From positions 154,568 to 192,882 of the forward strand of contig NW_014577631.1 in assembly GCF_000485595.1 (NCBI RefSeq): a stretch of 38,315 nt of DNA, read 5' to 3'. A model generated the notes under the pieces. It was not told the origin of the DNA. It saw nothing but the letters and a program-made list of their open reading frames with translations, and did not search any database. The position numbers were made by a program, and so were the translations under genes. The DNA comes from Priapulus caudatus (lineage: Eukaryota > Priapulida > Priapulimorpha > Priapulimorphida > Priapulidae). This document shows positions 9,101-21,100 of the stretch, piece after piece. Each line of letters opens with the position of its first letter. Positions within the stretch are counted from its first letter, which is position 1.

Positions 9101-12100
9101 TTAACAAGTTAAAGTGCTTTATTATCTATCTGTAGGTTGCATCAGTGGTTAGTGTTTGAGATCGATAAGTTGGTGATGTGTGAATGAGCTAGGATGCTAG
9201 ATGTAGTTTGAATGAGTGGTCTGATATGTGGTAGAGCATTAACAAATGGCAATGTGAATGCATCAGTTGGGATTGTTCATTTTCGATTTTCTAAATTTCT
9301 TGAAACGTTTGCACAGGTTGAAGACGATACTCTATCAACATGCAGCACAACCAGTAGAAGCAGCACGAAGACAAAGTCAAAGGACAAAAATGGGAACAAC
9401 CCTGCATTAGAATTGGATCTTTCCAATAGTATGGACAAGGTCAAGTCAAAAGTAAGTAGTTATATAAGTAAGTATTAAAGTAAAAAGTAATAAAGTATAT
9501 AGTATAAGTAGTATATATAGTATTATAGTATAAAGTAATTATTAAAATCCAGAAGGCAGCTGCCTCAATCAAAAGTAATAAAAAATAAACAATTTTTAGT
9601 AATTTGTAATAATTTTTAGTATATTTGACATCAATGCGTATTAGCATCATATTTGATAATCAGTGTAAGACACTCGTATACGCACGTCTGTGTAAACCCG
9701 CTGATTTTCGGGGTCACGCAATCTGCAGGTAATGCACAGGCACCAGGAGAAAATGATGGACAGGTTGTCGGACGCGAGAGATAAGGCGGGCGACAACAAA
9801 TGTGAATCTCACGCCACTGAGAGGAAACCACCGAAGGTGAGACCATGTAGCGATTGCTCCTAATGACGTTGTCGTCGTTAGTGTCGCCGTCATGTGAGCG
9901 TGTCCGTTGTTCTTCACCTGGTCAGTTGTGCACGAATCACTCGGTTCGTTTGGTCGTCGGGTGTTGCAGGAACGCGCGTCGGAACGAATAGCGCAGATGC
10001 AGCTAGAGAAGTGCTTGCAGGAGAAGGCTGCAGCACAGGAGCCGCCCGAAGAGGAGGAGGAGGACGACTCGCCGCTAGGCATGCTGATCCGTGCTGCTAA
10101 GCTTCGAAATCCGAGACAGTTTGATCTGCCTGGCCACCTGACGTGCACAGCTTCCATACCGGGTGAGGATGCCTGCGATTACGAATGCACAAGCACCGGG
10201 AATCGTAGCGATGAAATCAGTGTGTGTCGTGCGTGTGTTGTGCTGTTCTCTGCTTCGGCGATGTTTATGATGATTATCAATCGTGTTTAGGTACGTACAA
10301 GCCGAGAATGAGCTGTAGCAATGGTCGGCTAAAGAAACTGCCACACGAGTTTGACAATAATGGACTTGTGCCTCTTCCTGCCAAAGTCTGTTTTATGTGC
10401 AACAAGTAAGTATTAACCCTTCTTGTATTTGTAAGCCTCATACAACGTACTCCTGCAACCTACAGATATGTGCTCCACAATTATGAATGTGGCGCTCAAT
10501 AGAATGACATCGTATTACGCGTAGACGCTTAGTTGCACACTGATGGTTGATCCACATGGTTGCTTTCTGTGCAGGAGCTGCCGAGTGGGTGCCTTACTGC
10601 AGTGTGACTACTGCCCGCTGCTGTTTCACCTCGACTGCCTCGACCCTCCACTACCCTGCATGCCGACCGGTCGATGGATGTGCCCGAACCATGCAGAGCA
10701 CGCCGTCGTGAGTGTCCAATCTTTTCTCGCGAACACAAGGAACAACTCGCTGCTGTCGTAGTGTCTCGTCGTGTAACAGCCGATTGTGCTGATAAGAATG
10801 TGCGACTGAGGGCGCGCGTTGTCCGTCACACCGATTGTCACTGTGCTGATAAGAATGTGCGACTGAGGGCGCGCGTTGTCCGTCACACCGGTTGTCACTG
10901 TGCTGATAAGAATGTGCGACTGAGGGTGCACATTGTCTGTTACACTGATCGTGACAGTAGTCGGCGGCTCTCTTACGTAGGATGAGCACGTCTTATGGAG
11001 CTGCAGCCTCACGGAACGTGTCAAGTTGTGGAACAAGTACTGCGGACCGGTGAATCAGCACTCGATCAAGATCGACTTCCTGAAGAAAATACACCGGAAG
11101 CATCCGCCGTTCAGGTACAAGGTGAAGCACAGTGGACGACCGGGAGTGAAGGTAATCTTGCAACATCGCTGAGGGTTAGGTCATATGTACAGTATGGGTA
11201 TGTTTGTGTGTGCGTGCGTGCGTACGTAGGTACATACGTATGTATAATTTCCAATCAAAATCGCAATTTCTTGTAGACGTCTCTGTGGGTAAAGATCATA
11301 TACGGTCAGCAGGGTTCGACACTAACGCTAGTCCGTTAGTTCGAGACTAGTAAAAAATAAGAAGGACTAGTAAATGCCCCATAGCCGTTAGTCCTGCGAA
11401 CTAGTTATTTTCCCCGTCCTTCACCGTCCCAATTTCCCATCCTATCGATTTTACTATAGTCTCCGGCGGCAGCTTCTCTCAACCAAGATCCAAGAGATCA
11501 ATATAACTCATTGCCATCAACAAGTTTTCTCTGTTAGATGCGCTAGTAGACGCTAGCACGCTCTGCACGCTCTAAGCACGCTAGACCCTATGACAGTACA
11601 AACATTGTTAAACAATGGGGCCACGAACCAGTCTACCGATCGATCGTTTGACAGTAGCTGTTGACATAGAACAAACGGTCTGATTGTATAAATGACACAA
11701 CTAATCAGTTATACGCTCTCATAGAGAGGTATTTACATCGCAACCACATTGCATGCATGTTTTACTTGAACAGTTGAAGCAGTCGATACAAATAGTTATC
11801 TATAGTAGTGATACAAGTAGTGAAGCAAAGTAGTAGGTACATCCTTATCCAATACTAACATCAAGGTTGGTATGTGGAAGTATTTGGACGGAGCTCATCC
11901 TCCAAATGTAAGTCGCAGGAGGAGAAATTAGATGGCCAGCGCGTCTATGATAAGAACAAAAGGATGCGTACGTTCCAGCCAGCGTGGAAATCGTCATACC
12001 CGTGGCTAGAGTATGACCCGTCCAAGGGTATGACCTGTGGTGCAGGCTGTATGTCTGGTAGTTTTTTCACCGGCACTATACAAACTATCGTTTGGAAACT

Positions 12101-15100
12101 GTTAACGTGCATGATGCTTCCGAGAGGCACAGAAAGATCATAGCAAAAAGAAATGCAAGAACCATGCCTGTTCACGAAACAGTGGGGGCAAAAACACTAA
12201 CTTTAATGAACAAGGCCACAAGTGCAAAACTGAATATCCTAATTAGCAACTGCTGACAGCTCTGATAATGATGATTACGCTAGCTACAGAGATGTAACCG
12301 TCTTTCAAGAGAAGGCCTATGAAATGTTAATAAACCAAATTATATAAATATTTAAAAAAATCATCATGATCACTTCATTTGTTTTCTTATGATCCATATC
12401 AAAGTTACGTATATTTTATACAATTGAATGTCTTTTACAAAATCTTTCTGGGGGAGACCCCTTGTACCCTGGGGGAGACCCCCTGTACCCCCTAGCAGAA
12501 GGAGGGCTCCACCCTCCTACCCTACCTACCTCCCGGCAAATCACAATGCTCGTCGCTTTGCGCCTAGTAAGAGTTCTTCGGCAGGACTAGTAGAATCTTG
12601 GAAGGACTAGTACATTTTTTCTTTTACTAGGCCTGTGGACTAATGAACTAAAATGGTTAGTATCTAACCCTGTTCAGTTGTTCTACAACAGTTCTGCTTG
12701 GTTAACATTATTACATTTCTGTGTAATGCACTGTTACTTGTGCATGAATAGAATAACCATTCTTCAGTACATGTATTTGTATTTGAATTACATTTAAGCA
12801 TAATGCATTTATGCAATAAAGATTTAATAATAATAATCATAAATTTTATTCGATGTTAGGTGCCCCAGTCTATCAAGGATCACTATCACACGCCGCCTCC
12901 ATCACTGCCACGAGCTATGCACAACATGGACACGTCTCCCCTGCAGGTGCCCGCCTGCAGTACAGACGATCTCTCAGCACGACTCTCGTTAGAAGAGCAA
13001 GAGCAGGTAACGTCAGTCTGTGTATCGTTACATTAAAAGGTGCATGTATGTGTTATTGACGTACTCACGTACGTTAATAACATACGTGTGTAAATGTGCG
13101 AAAATGAAGACCAATGCACGCGCACGCACACACGTAATTTGGTGATCGTGTGCGGTTTCCATTTTTGCTCGTGAATTAAGCGTCGGTCCTCGTATGTTTC
13201 AGTGGCTATCCAGTGTCGTTTACCTGCAGAGCAGTATAGCGCACTACCTAGCTCAGAAGCAACTCTCAAGGTGCGAAGCGAAGCCGGTAGCTTCATGCGC
13301 CGTCGCTCCCCCGTCGTCGCCCTGCGACCAGCAGAAGTCGAACGGCGGCGAGCCGGTGTTGGTGAACGGCACTCTACCGCCGGACGCGTCGTCGTCGTCG
13401 CCACCGGGAGCGCCACCGAAGCTGCGGCCTGCTTCCGTCTCGCTGCTGCCAAACAGCGACGGCAGCACCGGCGACCGGACGCGAGTCGAAGCGGGCGGCG
13501 CGGCGGCGGCAAACATTCCAGGCAAGCAGGTGCCAATGGTAGCGAACAGCGCAGTGCCGCCCACGTTGAAAACACCGACCCAACCGAACGTAAGTGGTGG
13601 GAGTAGGTGCAGGGGCCTCTGTTTACGGCGTGTGAGTGCAGGGTGCAGTGGGTTCGAGTGAATTGTGATGTGTGATTTGTAGAGGGGAGTACCTTTAAAA
13701 AGCAACTAGTGACTCAAGTTTTTGCCCGATGCAGGGGGTGTGCTGGGTGGGTTGCGTGGAGGCAGGCGGGGCATCTCAGGGATTGAATTTTACGACGGCA
13801 ACTGACGGCATTTGCCGCCAGAACATATTGATTTGCCGTCAGAGGTAGTCTGTATCGGCGGCAAGTAAATGCCGTTCTAAATGCCGTCAGATGTATAATT
13901 TACGCAGAGGCTACGGGTACGGGTACGGCAGCCGTATCTTAATGTCTCGAGGCTACGGGTACGGCAGTCACCCTACGCATGCGCTGCAGCCGTATCTTAA
14001 TGTATCGAGGCTACGGGTACGGCAGTCCCACACACAAGTGCAAACAGTCACCCTAACCCTAACACTAACACTAACCCAACCATAACCCTAACACTAACTC
14101 TAAACCGACTCGGCTATCTTATATATGCGTGTCATAGTACCCAATTAATCTATGGTGTATAACCTTTTGCTTTTAATATTTTGCATCTGAACTGACAATC
14201 AATCCCAACCAACTGGTGTAGGCTAGCTGGCACAATAATGTTCATTTTCATACTTCAAATCCGAGTGTTTTCTAGCTCATCAAGAAATCTTAATCGTGAA
14301 TTAAATCGTGAATTAATTTCCAACGGCATTATTTTGTGGGAAAGCGACGCATGCGCAAATGGACTGCCGTACCCGTAGCCTCGAGACATTAAGATACGGC
14401 TGCCATACCTCCAGCCACTGTGTATAATTTAACACAAACAACGACGGCAAGTGCCATTGCAACGTATCGTTGTTGGATTCTTTGTGAAATAAATTCATTC
14501 TTATATTTTCCTTCGACGTTCTTGTTCTTATTTCGGATTTCCCTCAGATATGAGGAACCATAGAACCGTATGGTGCTGCCACCGCCGCTGTTGTCACTGT
14601 ATGGTGCTGCCACCACCGCTGATTTTATTCAGTGCAGAGTTTGTGTTTACAGATCGCTTAGCAACGTGATTCACAGATCATTTCATGCATTTTCTTGTTG
14701 CTTTGTGAACTTTCTTCTGTTTATTCTCGTTGTAAACATTAAATATATGCACAAAAAAATAATTGTATATATGTTAATCAATATCATTATCTTTTAGCCG
14801 TATAACTTATGATTTTTAGCTCAGCTGACGTAGTCAGATGCAGCTTATAGAATCGCATGATTGTCTGTGCGTGCGTGCGTGCGTCCGTCCGTCAACAGTT
14901 GGGCACAAATCTTAACCGCTCGACGTACGGTCACGATATTCGGGACGTGGCGGGGTAATCCGAAACGAGTTGGATGTCGAAGCTGGGGGTCAAGGGTCAA
15001 TAGGTGTAAAGAAGGGGAACATTCCTCCTTAACTTAAGGTATAGGGAGGAAATGCAGAATTGCGGCAAAATCTAAACGGCTCGACCTAGGCTCGTGATAG

Positions 15101-18100
15101 TCGGTGTATAGCATCATGGTAGGAAAAGCCATCACTGTGGCCGAAATTGGAGGTCAACAGGGCAGATTTTTAGACATTTTCTGAGGACATGGTCTGACGG
15201 AGCGATTGAAAAACTTTTTGTTTCAGCGGTGACCTACCATTTTTATGGCTTTATTGAAAGGACCATGAAATGTACTTTCCGTTGACATGCGAAGAGTAAG
15301 TGTCGGATAACTTTTTGACCCTCAAGGAGGAGGTTTTAAAAACATGGATTTGTTGACCTGTTAACAAAAGGACTGAAATGCTTTTGCTATTAGAGCCCCC
15401 CCCCTCCCCTCCCCTCACCCCCGCCACGACACACACTACGCTCGCGCTCGACGCATATCCTGATGACATGTGAATAAAGCGAAGTCATTAAAGTTACACA
15501 GCTGTATCTTTATTACTTTACTACCAGTAGGTATACAGAAAGCCTATCATAGATTTTAAGATCTGTATTTGTAGTATCCTAGATATTTGCTTTGAGCGCG
15601 AACGCGGTGGCAGGAGGGCGCACTTGATTCGTTTGCCAGTGAGAAGAATACATGGCTACAGTACACGTCAGTTGAGTGCTGTCGCTCTGCGGCACTTGTT
15701 CACAGAAAACCGGCGCGTTCGGTTTTCTAGACTTGCTGTCAGAATGTTGCTACTTGCTGTCAGAGGGCACAGCCTCTGACAGCAAGTAGCAGCCTTACTT
15801 GCTGTCAGAGGCAAATTGCAAAATTCGATGCCTGCATCTGGTTTCGGTGACTTTCCATAACGTAGTGATCGGAAGTAATTTCCGCTCCGTGCCATTAAAT
15901 GCATAGTTCTTGTCACGATGGAACGTTTCCGTTCTCAGCAGATTCAGGGCGTGGCTACACGGCTATTGCCTTCTGCCACACCCAAGGTGAGTGCTGGGTC
16001 GTCTGCGTCTGTGCTGAGTAGCACCAGGGTAGCGACCGTAGCCCCACAGGCGCAGCCAGGGAGGTTACAGACGCGCGTGCAGACCACACTGCCCTCTGGT
16101 ACGAGGGTTGTCACGGTGACCACGCCTGGGCAAGGTGGGTACGCACTCGTCGTTACGTTTACGCTCGTGTGTATTTAAAAACGACCCCCGGAAGAATCGT
16201 TATTTATGGTAGCCAGGATTTTGGGGGTTAGATATGTAGAGAATACATATGGATTGCTAATCTTTTCTTGTAATTGAGAATCTTATTTTCTTTAAATTGT
16301 ATTTGTTTGCAATTGGTCATCTTTATCTGGTAGCCAGTGTATGCATTCCATCTGTATTTAATTCACGTTTCGTCTAACGGTTCATTGAGCAGAAATTTCA
16401 AGGTTGATAATAAATATTGCTTTAGAGCAGGGGTTCTTAACCTGTGGTCCATGAACCCCTTTAGGGTCCGTGGATGAGCTTCAGGGGGTCCGTGAACCAG
16501 GCCCATACAAATTTTGTGTTTATGTGCTTATGTGCATTTTTCGGGGGAGGGGTCTGTAGCTTTGACCAGATTCTCAAAGGGGTCCATGACTCAAAAAAGG
16601 TTAAGAAACACTGCTTTAGAGTGTGCTCTACGTGTTCCACACACATGTAGCTTTAATTTTCTTCATTTCTCATTCAAATCTCATTTCAGGCAAGATCAAC
16701 TTGTCGGGTTCCAGCATGCCTCAGAAGATGAACATAGCCGGAGCTCTGAGCTCGTCGCCTGCGATACTCAACCTAAACAAGCAGCTGCAGGCGTCGATAG
16801 AAGGCATCGGCGGTGAGGAAATAAAAGCAGACTGCTGCTGCTCATTGTTCTTAACATAGGCGTTCATCTTTGCACGTGTGGTTGCCTGTGGTTGTGAATT
16901 GAAGGATATATATATAGTTACTGAGGAAACGAGTATACAGCATATGAGCATAGCATACAGCTCATTGTCCTAGCGTAGTATTAGATTACTGAACGCGTAT
17001 TTATCTATGTATGTACGTTTAAGGTCATAGTTCGTGAGAGTAAACAAGCATAAAATACTGCTGATTGTGCTTATACAGCAGTTTGATTCATCTTGACAGT
17101 TGTATCTATCTGTGTCTGTGAGTTGAAGTGCATAGGTGGTGAGCAAGCAAGCACCAAATAGTGCTCATGTTTATGTAGCAGACTGGTTTACCTTATACGG
17201 CTTCATATTTGGAATAGGCAGCTTGGGTTAGGACTACAGGGTGTGTTTTCACTCGATCACCTGCCCGGGTTTTCTCCAATAAGAAAATTTGCTCCATGGT
17301 AGCGAATCTAGCGATGAACCAGTCCTTGCCTATGACATGTATGATTTGAAACCACTGACGCGTGTGTGCTAGTTGCTCTTGTCGTTTTGCAGACGTGGAG
17401 CTTGGTCGGCTGGACGAGAGGCTGGTACAGATCCTCGCCTGGCAGCGTCTGCAGCAGCTGCTGCCTCAGAAGTCTGCGCCGAAGAATGGAGCCACCACGG
17501 CATCTCTAGGTATGTGGGGTCCCCGTACTGCCGCAGCGTATACTACATCACCTCGTGGTGGGAACAGACATGTCAAATGTCAAATTCGATGGAATAGAGA
17601 ACGAATGTGCATATCAGAATAGTTTGTAGTGGTATAGAATATCATTCATTATATTATTATTATTATTGTATCCCCCGAACGAAGTTCGTGGGGATACTAT
17701 GGGTTTGGCGTCGTCGAGCCGCCGCCACCGCCGCCGCAGAGATTTCCTTGTGAACGCTCTACCGGCTGTAGTTCTTCTCGGATCATCTTCAAATTTCACA
17801 TGAAGGTGCGTTATCGTACCGTGAAGACGCCAATCGTTTTTGGTGTGGGCGGAGTCATCGTTGCCATGGTAACAACATTTTTTGTCGAAATATTCTAGAA
17901 CCTGTAACTTCTCCAGTTTTGACCCGATTGTCATGAAATTTATATTTGTATTAAAATTTATAATTAAATTTATATTAAAATTAAAATTTAAAAATTTAAA
18001 AATAAAATTTAAATTTAAAAAAATATTTTAATTTAATATTTGTATTAAAATTAAAATTTTAAAAATAAAATTTAAATTTAATATTTCTATTAAAATTTGT

Positions 18101-21100
18101 ATTTAAATTTAGGATTGTCATCAAATATATATATATATATAGCACATGTTATATCGGCCCTGTGTCCCAAATTCCATGACAATCGGGTAAAAACAGCACA
18201 AGTTACAGGTTCTACAATATTTCCACAAAAATATTGTTACCATGGCAACGATGACTCCGCCCACACCAAAAACGATTGGCGTCTTCGCTTTACCATAACG
18301 CACCTTCATGCCAAATTTGAAGATGATCCGAGATCAGGTAAAAACTGCCCACCAGGTCACTGCGACCTTTATTTCACCTTTACCTTGACCTTGATCATAT
18401 TTCCCTTCCGCTCTCTAACTCAGCCCCTAATTCACCTAGCGCGACCAAACTTGGTATGCTTACACATCTTGGGGAGAAGGTCTGCCGCATACCAAAACCA
18501 CCACTGCCCTTGACCTTAGTTTGACCTTGACCGTCGACTTACATTTCTTCTTCGGATTCCTAGGGTAACCAGATTCCATATACTTGCACATAGTTGGCTA
18601 ACAAACCTTTGTCTTTGTGACTTATTTAACTTTACCTGCCTTCTACGTCCTTACAGATATATTCCATTCATACTAGATCACGGGGGATACATGTAGTTTG
18701 GCGACAACTGCTCGTTTCTAGTTATTATTATTATTACATGTATTATATTTATTATAAGTTATATCTTAATATCATTTTGCATTTTTACGAAGCTAGCTGA
18801 GATTCGTGAAGCGATTAACGTCGATTACGTTGCTATAATCTCGTCTCTGATTATCTGGTTGTAACTACTTTTATCATGCGTGTTTCAGAGTCGTCCAAGG
18901 TGCAAGCACGTGCGATGGTGTGTCCCCTGACGGGGAAGGGACAGCCACACTCCATGGTATACCGAAGTCTCTCTATAGGCACAGGTAAGGTTAACTCATG
19001 TTTAATTTTTAAACATAAATAACATTTAAACATAATCAACTTTAGTACGAACTTAGTAGACTTTTATCCCCCCACTTTTTAGCTCACCCTGACATCGTCA
19101 AGATGAGCTATTGCCATGGGTCGTCGTCCGTCCGTCCTTCCGTCAACATGTGGCTATGGTCAACGATAACTCAGGAACCGTTTGACCCACATGTTTGAAA
19201 TTGGGTATAGTTGTTACTGCTATGGGAGAGGTTTGAATGTCCTATTTTGGAGCACGCCAGTCGACGTACTTTCGAGCCACGGCAATTTTTTGGCAAAAAT
19301 GGAAATTGCCATTAGTCAGTTCAGGTTCAACGGATTTTGCTCATTTTTGGTATGTGAATGAATAAAGGCTGGCCCCAAAACGTATTACAGGGGTTTTGAT
19401 ATTTAAAAAAAAATTATGCAAATTAGGTAGGTTTTGGCAATTATATAGCATATTATATAGACACGCAGGTAACAGTCTGTGGTGTCACACTCGTCTGGTT
19501 CGTGTTACAAGATTTCATTGACAATATCTTTAATGCAAAATTGGCATTTCCTCTCCACCCTGCCGATAAAACGTCTATATTAGAGTAAAGTTTTACAAAA
19601 CATGTCGGAACGCAGCATAACCTATTAATTTTGAACGCCATCGCTAAGAAACATCAAAGCGGGTATAGCGCCATCTACCGTCTCAAATTGTGATTCATTT
19701 TGGTTTATAAATTATTATTGCGATATACAGATGGCAACCGTGTGCTACCGCCTAGAAAAACTCATACGAAGTAAACACTTCCGTGCAACCAATTAACCTT
19801 TGACAAAAGTTGTGTTATGGGCAGGGAAACACCATTGTCACGTGGTATATAGCAGCTACGTGGAATAAGCGTATCCTCTCAATCTTACACGTTACACATC
19901 GGGAGCTCCGCTTTTAGGCAGTGCTTAAATCTGAATATTATAAAAACGTTAAATGGCGATCATTTAGGTGTAACGCCATCACTCGCCCACATCTCAGACT
20001 TTCACATCTCAAACATTTATTTTCACATAAAAAATTACACATAATTATCAAGAGTATATAATGGGAGTTCTCCCATATATACTCTTCGTTTCTATAATGT
20101 ACGTCGATGGTTGCTCAATTAAAACTGACTTCTTCTCACTCACTCATTTGTGTCCTTTTTTGTGGTGAGCTACAGTGTCATTGACACTTTCATTAAGTTC
20201 AGTTTTTCCGTATTTTTTTTGCAATTCTGGTGAGCTTTTTTACAGCTGATGGCAAGAACTTCAATGCATCAAACATTGATATTTTTATTGAAGCAATGAT
20301 TATTGTAAGGTTGTTTGCTCTGAATGTGTTGAGCAAACAATGATAGGCAGGCAGCAACCAAGTCAAGCTGCTAGTGTGCGTGCCTGCGTTTCTGCGAACG
20401 TGCGTTTGAGTGCTGTGCATGCGTGCGTGTTGTTGAGGGTATTTTAATTGAATGGTTGCGCCTTTTTTTAATTGACAGGAGCTGATATGGACCTGTGCCT
20501 AACCAGTTACGGGCATTGCAATTTCATCTCAGCAAAACACGCCTGCATATTCTATGACGAGGTGAGGTTCGTCTTCGGATATCAGATATGGTTCATCATA
20601 CCTACAATTATCCACTGATCTCGACAGTCACGATTATCGACGTCACCATGTATCATGTATCTGTGCGACATTAGTGCAATAAAATGAACTTGAATTAACG
20701 TAGCTGCTAATACGTTCGACAATTCTGTAATCTGGCATAATGCTACCGGCCTGTTGCAAAATGGCACAACATGCATCTGCCCGGGCGAGTTGTAGCTGCA
20801 GTCGCTGCAATCTGCGGCGAGAGGCCATTGTGAATGCTCTGTTTCATTGTCCTTTGTTCCTCCTACCCGTGTGCTGTAGCTACAACGTACTTGCGTATAC
20901 TGCAAGAGCGCATAAATTAATATATGAAGAAAATGCAAAAAAAAACGCATTTGCTGCCCAAATTCGGTCGCGAGTTCTGCGGGGGCGGCTAAACAAGCAA
21001 GTGCCTCTTCTCGCATTCTAACGTCGCGAGTTTTGCAGGGGGCGGCTAAGCGAGTGTCTCTTCTCGCATTCTAACGTTTCCCGTTTGCTGATCCGACAGA

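Noticed and set aside
11958-12050. Functional zinc-finger gene
   Set aside because: A frameshift near 12080, stop at 12254 and missing downstream domains show a dead transposase fragment within a transposon.
13374-13705. Minus-strand Arg- and Gly-rich frames opposite PHF12 exon 11
   Set aside because: Shadows of the GC-rich PHF12 exon, which fits the family and phase on the plus strand.
13891-14085. GYGYGS-repeat frame as a glycine-rich peptide gene
   Set aside because: Produced by the tandem GGCTACGGGTACGGCAG units of an inverted repeat; no splice or start context.
16514-16859. Plus-strand frames around 16514-16859 as a separate gene
   Set aside because: They combine the hAT MITE with PHF12 exon 13 in partly wrong frames; the PHF12 frame explains the conserved part.
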